Positions 1 to 11,753 of a stretch of 64,000 bases of DNA are shown one piece after another (position 1 is the stretch's first letter; each line of letters begins with the position of its first letter). This stretch comes from Drechslerella dactyloides. Lineage: Eukaryota > Ascomycota > Orbiliomycetes > Orbiliales > Orbiliaceae. A program made the translations under genes and the position numbers. Where the stretch lies: NCBI GenBank assembly GCA_020064725.1, contig JAGTWJ010000017.1:3844001-3908000 (forward strand), in the 5' to 3' direction. The notes beneath the pieces were generated by a model that made no database searches, was not told the DNA's origin, and saw only the letters and a list, made by a program, of their open reading frames with translations.

Positions 1-40
1 ATGCGCAGCTTGGAGTTCCAGTCCAGTCCCTTCTGAGCTC

Positions 41-53
41 CCGACTTCTCCCG
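41..53 (+). promoter_or_regulatory. CCG-N7-CCG element, candidate AcuK/AcuM site
   Basis: The two CCG triplets at 41-43 and 51-53 are separated by exactly seven bases. In Aspergillus, the zinc-cluster regulators AcuK and AcuM are known to act through a CCG-N7-CCG motif at gluconeogenic genes, including the PEPCK gene. The match is seen in the sequence; that it works here is inference. It lies about 750 bases upstream of the ATG, and one match of a six-base spaced motif is weak statistically. Confidence 0.4.
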
Positions 54-403
54 CGCGGTGAGGCAAACTCTGCTGGCCGAGCTAACGAACGGGGCGTGGC
101 CAGATGAGCAGTCTGAGTCGGGTACATGTACGTACGGACGTTCGAAAGGGGAAAGCTGTCGTGTCGGGCGGCCCTCGCTGTCTGTCCGACGGCCACCCGC
201 CAAAAAGGGCAGTTTTCGCTAACCAGCCTTTCGCGCGGCGCGGGCGGCCGCATGGCGCAGAGACCGACGATTGTCACCATCGCTCGGAACAGAGCATTCA
301 GGATTAATGCCCTCAGTCTGGCGCTCGGCCTCAGGGGCCGCTGCTGCTCGGGTGCCCCCGCCGGGCGAGGCATATGGACTGGTGCTGGTGGTGATCCAAA
401 TGT

Positions 404-410
404 TATAAAG
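404..410 (+). promoter_or_regulatory. TATA box of the PEPCK gene
   Basis: TATAAAG sits at the head of a CT-rich tract that could hold the transcription start. It lies about 390 bases from the start codon, which implies a long 5' leader. Placement is by motif only. Confidence 0.45.
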
Positions 411-802
411 TTCGCCCGTCCTCCCCGTCCAGCATCCCGTTTCTGCTTCTGTCTTTGACTTCATCCCAAACCGACCATCACAGCCTGTTGCATTTTGCCT
501 TGCACTTGCTTCGACATACATATATATCCATCTCATCCATCTCCTCAATAAAATTAAACAAACGTTCTCAGCGTTTCTAACTCAAGGGGCCACATCGACC
601 TCCCAGCAACCGCGCACTCCGATACCAAAAACTATATAACCTCTCACGAAGCAGTCTCCAAAGACAGCTTTCTTCTTTTCTCGATACCAAGCTACATCGC
701 TGCTGCTATCACTCCTCTTCGCGAGACCTCCTCCAGGACACTTCTTCCGCATACCCATACAGGTCACATCTTTCCTGTCGTTCGACGTTACACAAGCACA
801 AA

Positions 803-2679
803 ATGGTTTCGTCCAGAGCCGTCAACAAGACCACATTACACCCCAAGGGCGTCGCGTAAGTGCTTGATTCTTTCTCACATGCAAAACCTGGTTCGCAGCT
901 TGCATCGTGTACAGCTGCACCATGCGGTGCAACATGTATCTACACATATCAAAATAATATCCCTCATACTAACATATCGGTCTTGCTTGCAGTCCCATCA
1001 CGGAGCACACCGAGATCGAGGAGGAACTCCACGACAAGGCCAACATTGACTACGACCGAGTTCAGATCATCTCAAACCCCGCCGTCTCCACCCTCTACGA
1101 AGATGCCCTCGTCTTCGAGAGCGGCACCGCCATCACCTCCTCCGGCGCCCTGTCCGCCTACTCCGGCAAGAAGACCGGTCGATCGCCCGGTGATAAGAGA
1201 ATCGTAAAGGAGTCCTCGTCAGAAAACGACATCTGGTGGGGCCCCGTCAACAAGCCCATGGACGAGCAGGTGAGCAGCATACCTTCCCATCATCAACATC
1301 ATGCGGTATCAGTTAGCTGACCTTAATACTTCCAGACATGGAGAATCAACCGGGAACGTGCCGTCGACTACCTCAACACCCGTGACCGCATCTACGTCGT
1401 CGACGGTTACGCCGGCTGGGACACCCGCTACCGCATCAACGTCCGCGTCGTCTGCGCCCGCGCCTACCACGCCCTCTTCATGCGCAACATGCTCATCCGC
1501 CCCTCCCGCGAGGAGCTCGAGCACTTCCACCCTGACTGGGTCATCTACAACGCTGGCAGCTTCCCCGCCAACCGCTACACATCCGGCATGACCTCGTCCA
1601 CCTCGGTCGCCCTCAACTTCCACGAGAAAGAAATGGTCATCCTCGGCACCGAGTACGCCGGCGAGATGAAGAAGGGCATCTTCACCGTCATGTTCTACGA
1701 AATGCCAGTCAAGCACAACGTCCTGACCCTCCACTCCTCCGCCAACCAGGGTGAGAACGGTGACGTCACCGTCTTCTTCGGCCTCTCCGGCACCGGCAAG
1801 ACCACCCTCTCCGCCGACCCCAAGCGCCGCCTCATCGGCGACGACGAGCACTGCTGGACCGACACCGGTGTCTTCAACATCGAGGGTGGCTGCTACGCCA
1901 AGTGCGTCGGCCTCAGTCACGAAAAGGAGCCCGAAATCTACGGCGCCATTCGCTACGGATCCGTCCTCGAGAACGTCATCTTTGACGAATACACCCGCGA
2001 GGTCGACTACAACGACACCCACCTCACCGAGAATACCCGCGCCGCCTACCCGCTCGAGTACATCCCCAACGTCAAGTTCCCATGCATCACCGACTCCCAC
2101 CCGACCAACTTGATCCTGCTCACCTGCGACGCCTCGGGTGTCCTCCCACCGGTCTCCAAGCTGGACTCGCGCACCGTCTCCTACCACTTCATCTCCGGAT
2201 ACACCTCCAAGATGAGCGGCACCGAAGAGGGTGTTACCGAGCCGCAGGCCACCTTCTCCGCATGCTTCGGCCAACCCTTCCTTGCCCTGCACCCGATGCG
2301 CTACGCCGAGATGCTCGCCACCAAGATCTCTGAGCACAACGCCGACGCCTGGCTCGTCAACACCGGCTGGGTTGGCGCGTCTGCTGCTGCCGGCGGCAAG
2401 CGGTGTCCGCTTCGGTACACGCGCGCAATCCTCAACGCCATCCACGACGGCAGCCTCAGGGATGCTGAATACGAGAACTTCCCCGTCTTCAACCTCGCCA
2501 TCCCCAAGACTTGCAATGGCGTTCCGGACGAGATTCTGGATCCCCGCAAGGCCTGGATGGGCGATGCCGAGAGCTACGAGAACAGCGTCCGGTCGCTCGG
2601 CTCCAAGTTCGTTGAGAACTTCAAGAAGTACCAGGACGGTGTTACCAAGGAGGTCCTGAGCGCCGGTCCTCAGATCTAA
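803..2679 (+). CDS. acuF: Phosphoenolpyruvate carboxykinase (ATP-dependent)
   Basis: Converts oxaloacetate and ATP to phosphoenolpyruvate, CO2 and ADP, the first committed step of gluconeogenesis, in the cytosol. Exons 803-855, 993-1269 and 1336-2679 give 557 residues, normal for fungal PEPCK. The first exon encodes only 17 codons and joins in phase to the second. The nucleotide-binding P-loop GLSGTGKTTL lies near residues 259-268. The metal/ATP-binding motif LIGDDEHCW follows at about 277-285. The entry begins with the family's early block (TGRSPGDKRIVKESSSEND region) that contacts substrate. Codon usage is strongly C-ending, as in highly expressed fungal genes, and this produces a long false open frame on the other strand. 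Expression is expected to be repressed by glucose and induced on acetate or amino acids. The identity is secure; the symbol follows Aspergillus (PCK1 in yeast). Confidence 0.97.
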
Positions 2680-3918
2680 ACATCCCGATCTTCCATCAAT
2701 CCACCAACCTTTCTTCCTTCGCTATAGATCGGATCTCTTTCTTTCCTTTTCTCTTGCTTACAATTGTTTAAGTATATATGTCTGACAGCTACAAGATACC
2801 ACATTAATGTTCCCTTTTTCTCATCTAATAATACTCGTTTCCTTGAAGGAGGTATTATATCATCCTTGACACCCTTTTCCTTTCTCTCCCTTGCATCAAA
2901 GGAGTTGAATGAAGAAATGTTTGCTTTTCAGTTAAGAGTTGTTCGGTGCTTTTGAGCGGTAACATTTTGGCCATTCAGCGCCTTAATGATAGATTGTTCT
3001 GAAATTTCTCTTTCCTTTCTTCCTTTGACAATTATATCAATGAAAAGTTTTTATATATCTACAGCTGGCAGACCATAGTTGGATCGAATAGCTCAGTAGT
3101 TAGTCAGTCAGTTAGTACTCGGTCTTTCTAGACGAGGAGACAAATTGAACAATGGTTGTTGAAACATTTCGGTTTCGAATAATTCCTTCGTAGACGTGAT
3201 CAACGCGGAGCTTCTTAACACTAGACTCAGATGTGAGTTGTTGGTGTTTGAATTCCAAACAAAGCAATCGTGTCATGCATGCAGCAGGCGTCGGCATCTC
3301 GCCGCGAAAAAACTTGCAAGGGGCTAGGTATCTCGCCACCGCTAGTTGTATAGCTGGATACGAGCGAGACATGCATGGATGCCTGGAAGTCTCGGGGCCA
3401 GACGCCGTTCTGTTTGTCCGCCCGCGGACCAGGCAAGTTCTGGCCTTGAGACCAAGAAAGTACCAAGGCAAGATGACTGCGCTCGCCGGCGCCGCAGGAA
3501 AATATAACGAGTATCACGATCCTTTGTTTGCACGGCTGGGTCAGGCCACTGTCGATGTCACTTCCGCACGTTGCGACTCATAGGTACCGGCCTGGCTGCT
3601 CGCAATTTTCAAAAATAGTTTAACAAGTTATAGAATTAGTGTATATCGCAATTGTAGACGATCAGACATCTCTTTGGATTTTTCGGAGTCGGGTAATATA
3701 ACGTTATGACCTCATCCGCAGACCGTTCGCCACTTCGCTTTGTACCATCACCACCGCTAGTAACCTGACAAACCACATGCCCGCGCGAACGTCCGCTCCA
3801 CCGCAGTCGCCGAACACCACCCACCCATACGTATACATGTCGTGACGCTCATCACAAATCCATCAACAGATACATAAGGCACAAAGATTTAAGTCAAAGA
3901 ATTCATACAACATAGACG
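2680..3918. other. Intergenic, between convergent PEPCK and PAP2 genes
   Basis: The two genes point at each other, so this holds both 3' ends. The first 350 bases are T-rich, consistent with the PEPCK 3' UTR. An open frame of about 115 codons at 3233-3583 overlaps frames of similar length on the other strand and resembles no family, so it is not called. One TGCATGCA octamer lies at 3276-3283. Confidence 0.6.
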
Positions 3919-5268
3919 TCACACTCGATCCCTCATTCCCATTTCGATATCGCTCAGCCGGCGACTGTTCACATGCTCCTCATCGTCCATATTTTTGAGA
4001 CCCTCGTACTCAACCCCGCTACCACCTTCCGGCGGCACATGGTACGGCTCGTTGCAGCGTATGGACGCCAGTTGCGGGAAGTACCGCCGGTAGGAAAAGT
4101 ACGCGGATCCAATCCCAATCCAGGAGCCGACGACGACATCGGCGTAGTCGTGACGGTAGTCCTCGAGGCGGGATATGGCGATGTAAGCAGCGAGGAACGA
4201 GGAGCTGCGGTTTCGAGTGTTAGTACGCGGACTGTAAAAGCGGAGCGTGGACGGTCTTACGAGAAGGCGAGCATGGTGCGGGTGAGGTCCCCGCCGGGTC
4301 TAAAGACGAAGAATTGGCCGCAGAGGAAGCTATGGAACGTATAGCAGGATGATTAGCCAGTTACACGTGATTCTTACGGCGAAGAATAGAAAATGAACGG
4401 CTTACAGCGTGAGGTAGAACAGGCCGCTGAAGGAGGTGCTGCTATGGCCGCTCGGGAAGGACCTAAACCCGTCGTGGAGGGTGTGGTGGTCCGTCTGGTA
4501 GCATACTTCGTAGGTTACGAGCTTATCGTGCGGAGTATCCTCCCTCTATTCCACCTTGAATTGAGCGAAATTAGCCACCGTATCGACGAGTAGATCTATG
4601 CGTCCGCTGCTATGGTAGACGGGCAGGCAGACATACCGGCTGGCACCGCGAGACCAAATCTGGCCGCGGTCGTCCTACGCCCTGCTTGATAAAGTCGGTG
4701 ACAAAGGTACATAGCAGCATGCTATTCGAGAGGCCGAGCAGAGACACGAGTAGGAAGTGCTTGTTCCTGCCCGTGAGTGTCGTCCATCCGAGAATAGCCA
4801 CGACCGGGATAAAGATCGAGAGGCCGAGGAGGAGTGGGACGGGCACGCGTTCGTGCTCGGCGTGCGGGAATTGCAGCCGCGGGTCATCGATGGTGAAGGC
4901 TTTGTGGAAGGGCTCGACGACGAAGAGGGAGGCGTTGGAGGCGGCGAGGATGACCAGGCCGAGATAATCCGCTGCGTAGGTTTTCTGGTTGAAGGTCTGG
5001 CCAGTTAGTACCCCCTATGCGTACAGATGTGTATATGGTATATAAACGTATGTACACGCCGCGTGAATACGTATCTCGCGCGTCATCGAAATCATGGAGA
5101 TGGAAAAGTGGACGTTACCCGCAAGAATCTCGCCGTTGAGGCGAGAAAACCGCCGCCGGTAGGACTCATACTCCTGCTGCGAGCGTGAACCGGCTTCCGC
5201 AGCGGTGACGACGAGGTAGCGGATGCTGATGCGGACATTGGCGATGTCGACGTCGACGGACCGGTCAT
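3919..5268 (-). CDS. PAP2-family lipid phosphatase (DPP1/LPP1-like)
   Basis: Integral membrane phosphatase expected to dephosphorylate phosphatidate, diacylglycerol pyrophosphate or related lipids. Exons read leftward: 5268-5119, 4996-4637, 4545-4406, 4329-4261 and 4204-3919, giving 334 residues. All junctions keep phase, and introns carry TACTAAC branch sites (for example just before 4997). The three PAP2 active-site blocks are present. They are KQGVGRPRP near residues 154-162, PSGH at 201-204 with the general-acid histidine, and SRLEDYRHD at about 251-259 with the nucleophile-type histidine. Hydrophobic segments flank them. The family's extra cysteine-bearing stretch between blocks one and two is also present. 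The first exon is low in similarity and rich in Ser/Thr; an internal ATG at 5238 is possible. The C-terminal tail is acidic and variable. Divergent from MED7. Confidence 0.9.
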
Positions 5269-5580
5269 GTACGCGCGGATGGTAGAGCCAGCTCGGAGGA
5301 GCGGGTGTTTCATGGATTCGGGACACCACTGCAACTTGGCTGCATGTATCCTCCTTCTTGGACCGACCCTTCGCTGGATCGAGAAGGCCCAAGCCGACGG
5401 ACAAGGGATACAAGGCCGGAGACAACGGCCGACGGATGGTGGTTGGTGAACGGGACTTGGATTGGTGTTTGCTGGCGCGGGTTCCCCGCAAACAGGCGAC
5501 TTTAACGATATCAATCCCGGCGCGCCAATCTTCACCACAATCGCGAAGCATCACGATACAAACGTCACAGCCCGCATACG
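5269..5580. promoter_or_regulatory. Divergent promoter of PAP2 phosphatase and MED7
   Basis: Only 312 bases separate the two start codons, so the two genes share their upstream region. No clear TATA box is seen. Open frames across it on both strands are continuations of flanking exons or chance. If the PAP2 first exon starts elsewhere, this region shrinks or grows accordingly. Confidence 0.6.
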
Positions 5581-6532
5581 ATGGCCGACGACCAGCAGCG
5601 GAACACGGCGTCCGCGTTCCCCGCCCCGCCGCCGTTCTTCAAGAACTTCACACCCGAAAACCAGGCCAAGCTGAAGGAGCTGCAGCGGGAATCCAATCGC
5701 GCCGAGGACGATGGTGGTGACGCGCCGTCGCAGTCACTCCCTCCCGAGCTCGTCTGCCTGATACCGCCAAAGCCGCCGACCGAAGGCCAGTACAGGAGCT
5801 TCGGAGACACCTGGAATGTACGGACGCCTCACGATTGATGCTACGCATTGGATGGAAGACCGGTGGCTGATGGGGAGCGTGTACACGACAGATACCCGAC
5901 CGACTGCCGACGTTGAATGAGCTGAACATACCCCAGCTCTTCCCGGAGCCGAGCGACGAAAGCTACAACGTCGATAGGGCGCAGGAACTGCGACGGCTGT
6001 GCAAAAGTCTGCTGCTGAACTACCTCGAGCTTGTGGGGATCATGGGCATGGCGCCGGAGGAGGTATATACATCTACAATCTAGCTGGATTTTCTCAGGCG
6101 AAGCTAATATGCGTCCACGTTGCGGCAATGCAGTTTGAGGAGAAGGTGTACCATCTCCGGATCCACCTGATCAACATCCACCAGCTGATAAACGAGTACC
6201 GACCGCACCAGGCGCGGGAAACGCTGATATCGATGATGGAGGAGCAGCTGGAGCGGTCGCGGCAGGAGACTGCGGAGAACAGGAAGGCCTGCCGCAAGAC
6301 AAGGGAGCTGCTGGCGTCGCTGAGCTCGTACAATGCGAACGGGCTGCTGGACGATATCGCCGGCGATATCACCACAGCTCCCGCAGATGGTCTTCACGAT
6401 ATTACTGGGAAGGAGAAGGGGCCGCTGGCCAATGGCGAGGCGAACGGGCAGGCTGAGAAGCCGCCGGCGGGGGGCGACCAAGGGAAGGACGGTGCGAGCT
6501 GGGAGGCGCTGCAGCAGGCCGGACTCGCCTGA
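5581..6532 (+). CDS. MED7: Mediator of RNA polymerase II transcription subunit 7
   Basis: Subunit of the Mediator middle module, which bridges transcription factors and RNA polymerase II in the nucleus. Exons 5581-5817, 5892-6062 and 6134-6532 give 268 residues, the usual size for filamentous fungi. The first exon ends in an AAT codon before GTACGG, and the second starts with ATACCCGAC in phase 0. The N-terminus has the proline-rich FPAPPPFFKNFT block. The second exon holds the family core: LPTLNELNIPQLFP, then LRRLCKSLLLNYLELVGIMG, the conserved helix. The third exon is a long charged helix (about residues 137-200) expected to form the coiled coil with MED21. It is followed by a variable, low-complexity Ala/Gly-rich tail. 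The intron at 6063-6133 contains no competing reading frame. Identity is strong. Confidence 0.93.
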
Positions 6533-7226
6533 GAGGTCCGATTGATCGATCGATGTTGGATGATTAGCAAGCAGGATGTAATACCAATGCCACTCCCCCT
6601 CCGAGCCCGCAATACAAGACGAGTTGTTCCCATCCGATGCACGGCCATCTCATGTAGAACGTACGCATACGTTATCCCGGGATGCGATTAGGACATCGCC
6701 TTAGGTAACGGCGCTGCCAGGCTCGCGTGGGATGTCGACAGGGCTGGCTGCAGCTAGCTCTGCGGCCCCGGCCAATCAGACGCGGTGGGCGAAATTGCGT
6801 GATTAGACGTCAGCTCTCCTTTCCGGCGCAAAACACGCCAAACACGCCAATCGAGCCAGCATCCCCATCCGCGCATTCCATGGCGCTCTTCAAACTTTCG
6901 GCACGATGTTCGCCCTCCACTGCAGCAGATGCATGCGCTCCTGTCCCGGCCATCGCCCCTCCGTCTCGTTGCTGTCGCTGTCGCTGCTGCCCCGTCCGCC
7001 GTCGGCGCCCAGTTTCTTGTACCGGCTGAGGCCAATCGCTGTGCCGTGACACCTCCTAGCCACCACCGTGTTCACTCACTCTTCCCAAATCGCGCGAGAC
7101 CGACGTCGCTTCGAGCTAATAGAAAGGAGAGACGCCCATCCCGCCTAGCTCGACAGTCGCAGACCGGCCCCGGGAAGCAGGAAACCTTTTCTCTTCCAAC
7201 TGACTAATTCTCAAAGGCCGGATCCC
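6533..7226. other. Intergenic, MED7 3' end and MET10 promoter
   Basis: Nothing coding is supported. The stretch contains a GATCGATCGAT run shortly after the MED7 stop codon and becomes C/T-rich from about 6950 to 7200, in keeping with the MET10 leader. Several overlapping open frames of 60-100 codons at 6727-7207 are mutually exclusive and unrelated to known proteins. Confidence 0.55.
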
Positions 7227-10200
7227 ATGGATGGTGGTGCAGGTGGTGGCCAGCCCACCCGCTGGGTCGAGCCACCGCACAACCTGTCTGCTATATCTAG
7301 GACACCCTCCCCGTCTCCGTCCCCCACCTTTGCGGGCTTTCGAACCGGCTCCTTTTCCTCGATACAATCCCTCGGCGGTCGATCCGGCTTGCAGTCGCCT
7401 TCAGCTGCGAATCTGCTCCTCAAGAACACAATGTATCTGCAAACCGCTGACTCGCCACTCGGCGCCGGCGCCATCAACGGCGTCGAACCCTCGAAATATG
7501 CCCTCTCGCAAGAGCACCGCCCTGAACAGCCTCGTCTGAGCATTCTCAATGGCTCGGCTGCCTTCCCGTTCGGCATCCCTCACGATGTCGCCAAAATTAC
7601 CGGCGAAGCCTACCTTACCTCCCAGCAGCTGGTTCAGCAGGTCGGCTACTCGCTCTCTGACAATCTGTTCTCCTACTCGCCGGAGACATTCGACCTCGAT
7701 AATGCTGCGAAGGAATGGTCTGAGAAGGGCCAGCAGAATGCCTACAACAGACCTACAGCCATCACGAGCCTGGAAGCCAGGACTGGAGCTGCTTCTGTCC
7801 TGCTCGGCTATGTCTTCTCGTCGGACCGCGATCTGGCTAAGAGGGAAGTCCCACAGACGGTCATTGCCTCAACGGCTACGCTGCTGGAGATGCAGAATGC
7901 CCTGGAGCAGCTCTCGCTTTTGTATGCTGTCTCTAGCCCGTTCGTAGCGCATGTTGCAGCTGTCGACTACTCGCCCTTTTCGTACAGCATGGTATCCGAC
8001 TATACTTCTGCTCTGCAGGTTGCTCAGGATGCTGGAATTGCACTAGTCGCCTCCAAGTCGGCGCACGATTCCCAGCACATGGCCCTATTTTCGACCCTCG
8101 TCTCTTCGGTCTTGCCTACTGTTCATATCTACGACGGTGTGAAGGCCGGCAGGGAGACGGCCAAGGTTGCCGACGTCCTGGATCAGGTCGGCATCTATCA
8201 GACATATCAGTCAATCCTCGCGGAACAAAAGACTGTTGGAAAGAAAGTCGACCATGAGACCAAGGTTGCTAGGATCCTGCAAAATCTCAACGCTGAGCTC
8301 GGGACCTCTTACAATCTATTCGAATATGCTGGACACAAGGAGCCGGAGGTTGTTCTGGTGGTTTTCGGTTCCGTTGAGTCCTCGGTCTCGAGTCAGGTCG
8401 CCGGTCGCCTGGCGGCTGCAGGCCAGAAGGTCGGCGTGATCTCTGTTCGCGTCTACCGACCGTTCTCCGAGAAGCACTTCCTGGAGGCCCTACCAGAGAG
8501 CGTCAGCCGCATCGCTGTATTAGGGCAGGTAATTGACCAGGCAGCTGTCGACGACTCCTCCGTCAGGTCATGCCTCTATTCGGACGTCCTTGCCGCGCTG
8601 ACCATGTCTGATGACTGGTCAATTCCGCCGCCGGTCGTCGATATCAAGTACCCGAGAGAGCAAAGTTGGGCGCCATCCGATTTTGCCTGGATCTTTGATC
8701 AGGTCGCCAAGCGCAATATTGCGTCCACATTGGCTCCAGAATATTTCCTAGCCGCCGAGAGCTCCCATATTGCTGGCTTCGAGGCTATTGACGCTGAAGC
8801 AGTTACGCAATATGTGTTCTGGGATGTGGACGATTCCACCAGTGATGAAGCTCCAGGGAGCCTGGCCAGATTGCTATCTTCAGACTACAATCGTAACGTC
8901 ACGTATTCTTCCATATATGACAATTTCTCCGAGGCCGGCATCACGTATAGCTGGATCCGAGCTAGTAGAGACAAGGTCGAAGCCCACTACGACGTTACAC
9001 AGGCAGATGTGGTGGTCGTTAACGACCCCAAGGTTCTATTCTCCTATGACGTAGCGGCTGGGGTGAAAGCTGGTGGAACCCTGCTGCTTCGAAGCTCGCT
9101 CAAAGACGAGGAGCTTGAAGCCAAGCTCTCTGCTCGCTTGAGGAGGACCCTGGCGTACAAGAAGGCCAAGCTCTACCTGATCGATGTGCCCCAAGATGCC
9201 GAGCTGTCGCCGGAGAAGGAAGCTATCCTTCTGCAGCTTGCTTTCATGCGGCTATCCTACGAAGGGGCCTTGATCCATGGTATCAGCGAGAAACTCGCGA
9301 GTATCGACCAGGGGTTAGACCCTCAGGCCATTCAAGACCTCGCTAGCTCCGTCGACTCATATCTTCGCCAAGTTGAATACCCAGAAAGTTGGACGGAAGC
9401 AGAAGTTACGGAGCCGCCACTCCCGTCCTCATTCGACCCTAACAGCTTTGCTGTGAACGGGGCGAAGAAGGAGGAAACACCCAAGTATCTTCTCCAGAAA
9501 TCGATCCACACCGCCATCGCTCTGTCCTTCCGCGAGGCGTTCGAGCTGCAGACTGCCCTCCGCCCCGACCTCCCGGTCACCAACTACATTGTCCGCGTGC
9601 AGGAGAACAAGCGGCTCACACCGCTGTCGTACGACCGTAACATCTTCCACATCGAATTCGACCTCACGGGCACGGACATGAGGTACGACATTGGCGAAGC
9701 CCTTGGCATCCACGCGCACAATGACACCGACGAGGTGTTCCAGTTCATCAAATTCTACGGCCTCAACGCGGATGACGTGGTAGAGGTCCCTTCGCGCGAC
9801 GACCCGGACCAGCTGGAGATGCGGACGATCTTCCAGGCGCTAACGCAGAACATCGACATATTCGGCCGCCCGCCGAAAAAGTTCTACGAGGCGCTGGCCG
9901 AGTTCGCGACGGACGACGCGGAGAAGAAGGAGCTGCTGACGCTCGGGTCGGCCGAAGGCGCGACGGAGTTCAAGCGCCGTGCGGAAGTCGACACGGTCAC
10001 GTATGCAGATATCCTGCTCGAGTTTAAATCGGCGCATCCGGACATCCACGAGCTCGCGAAGATCGTTTTGCCGATGAAGCGGCGGGAGTATTCGATCGCG
10101 AGCAGCCAGCAGGTGCATCCGAACAGCGTGCATTTGCTGATCGTGGTGGTCAAGTGGGTGGATCCCAAGGGGCGGGATCGATTTGGTCAGGCGACGCGAT

Positions 10201-10813
10201 ATCTGTCCGGCTTGCAAGTTGGCGCGCAGGTCACCGTTAGCGTGAAGCCCAGCGTCATGAAGCTGCCAAAATTGAGCACGCAGGTGTGTATTAAAATCTA
10301 CCCCACTTCCTTACATTGTTTCCGTCTCACTAACCGTTCTCATGTGACGTGTAGCCTCTCATCATGGCGGGTCTGGGAACCGGACTGGCCCCGTTCCGCG
10401 CGTTCGTGCAGTACCGCGCTTGGCAAAAGGAGCAGGGGATCCCAATCGGCTCCGTGCTGCTATATATGGGCTCGCGGCACCAGCGCGAAGAGTACCTGTA
10501 CGGCGAGGAGTGGGAAGCGTACGAGGCGGCAGGGGTGGTCACGTTCGTCGGCAAGGCGTTCAGCCGCGACCAGCCGCAGAAGATATACATCCAAGATCGG
10601 ATGCGGGAGAGCTTGGACTTGATTGTTCGGGCGTACGTGGATGAGGAGGGGAGTTTCTATCTGTGCGGGCCGACGTGGCCGGTGCCGGATGTGCAGGAGG
10701 TGTTGATGGAGGCGTTGGCTGCGGATGCGGCGCGGAGGGGGGTGAAGGTTGATACGAGGAGGCGCATTGAGGAGTTGAAAGACGAAGGGCGGTATGTGCT
10801 TGAGGTTTACTAA
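7227..10813 (+). CDS. MET10: Sulfite reductase (NADPH) flavoprotein, alpha subunit
   Basis: Passes electrons from NADPH through FAD (and FMN) to the sirohaem subunit that reduces sulfite to sulfide in sulfate assimilation. Exons 7227-10283 and 10355-10813 give 1171 residues. Residues about 125-530 resemble the pyruvate:ferredoxin oxidoreductase-like region typical of fungal MET10 proteins. Residues about 780-1171 form a cytochrome P450 reductase-type module. The FAD motif RREYSIASS is near 950, the NADPH motif GLGTGLAPFRAF is at about 1025, and the chain ends in a tyrosine-containing C-terminus. The 71-base intron splits the protein just before PLIMAGLGTG. The first 70 residues are Ser/Pro-rich and look variable, so a later methionine could be the true start. 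Without splicing, the frame runs into a wrong C-terminus. Confidence 0.94.
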
Positions 10814-10867
10814 CGGGTTTGACGGCGTGCGAGGGTTGGTCTAGACATCCCGATTCGTTTCGTTTAC

Positions 10868-10888
10868 TTTTTTTTTTTTTTTTTTTTT
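10868..10888 (+). repeat. Homopolymer run of 21 T
   Basis: An uninterrupted T tract 55 bases after the MET10 stop codon, in what should be its 3' UTR. Such runs are common length-variable sites; no function is implied. Confidence 0.8.
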
Positions 10889-11714
10889 AAATTTCTTTTG
10901 TATATTTTTGAAGAGGATGTCGGGTATGGCGGATTGGGATGTTCTAGAATTTGGTTTTGCGCAGATGCAAGGTGGGCAGGTTGGTTTACTGTTTGTATGG
11001 GCATAGACTTCAATTGAATTCGGACGTTGGGGTTTCCTTTCTTTACTGATGTTGACGACGGCATAAGCCGCACGATGGCCGTTCTGTAAATTGTTTCAAA
11101 TTGCACCTACCCTATTGTTCAAGATCTATCTTAGCTGCATTGGATCCAGGGACCAGATGATCAGATTTTGCGGTCACGTAGTAGACTGCTCCTGGTATCA
11201 GTGCCGGGATATGCTTGTGCGTGTCGCGAATTCCATCGTTGACCCTCGCTCGGTATTCGATTGCGGGAGCGCTCGAGCATTATCGTTGGGGGGAAGTGAT
11301 GGCGACTGTATATCCGGTTAATATTGGCGAAGGGGAACATTACAGATAGAGGTCTTCCGGATTCCGGACGGGCGTGGAAGTTCAAGGTTGAACGTTGCTG
11401 GAATCCGGATATCCGTGCCCTGCAATTGCAAGTGGTGAGGATCCGGTTTCGGGGTCTATCCTGGTCTATCCTGGTTTCGTCGACCAGCGTCAATTTATCC
11501 TTAGAACATGCATGCCGTATTGGTTCAAGTACAACAATGAGTCTAGATAAAGTCGACCAACAAAACGAATCGGAATAGTGAGTCTTTTGTATAGGAATAC
11601 TTCTCTGAATTCACCGTGCTTTTTAGCGGTGCACCGGTGGTTTTGGAAAGAAAAGTCCCTTTATAATGGACCTCTGGACAGACCTCTTTGATTCACGGCG
11701 TTCGCTGCGCGTCT

Positions 11715-11720
<6 letters not shown>

Positions 11721-11751
<31 letters not shown>
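11721..11751 (+). repeat. Homopolymer run of 31 A
   Basis: A perfect A tract in intergenic DNA, far from any gene end. It could be the tail of a retroposed sequence, but I could not find a flanking target-site duplication, so it is recorded simply as a repeat. Confidence 0.8.

Positions 11752-11753
<2 letters not shown>

Larger units (their letters stand above)
1..802 (+). promoter_or_regulatory. Upstream region and 5' UTR of the PEPCK gene
   Basis: No coding region could be supported here; the short open frames overlap in several phases and have no family resemblance. The stretch ends at the PEPCK start codon. It has a TATAAAG box at 404-410 followed by a pyrimidine-rich run (about 411-470), the usual layout of a strongly expressed fungal promoter. 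A CCG-N7-CCG element lies at 41-53. The last 250 bases before the ATG are C/T- and A-rich, as in fungal 5' leaders. The transcription start is inferred, not seen. Confidence 0.6.

Noticed and set aside
1309..2445. Open frame of 378 codons on the minus strand
   Set aside because: It lies wholly inside the PEPCK exon, opposite strand, and is a by-product of strong C-ending codon bias; its Gly/Val/Asp-rich translation resembles no protein.
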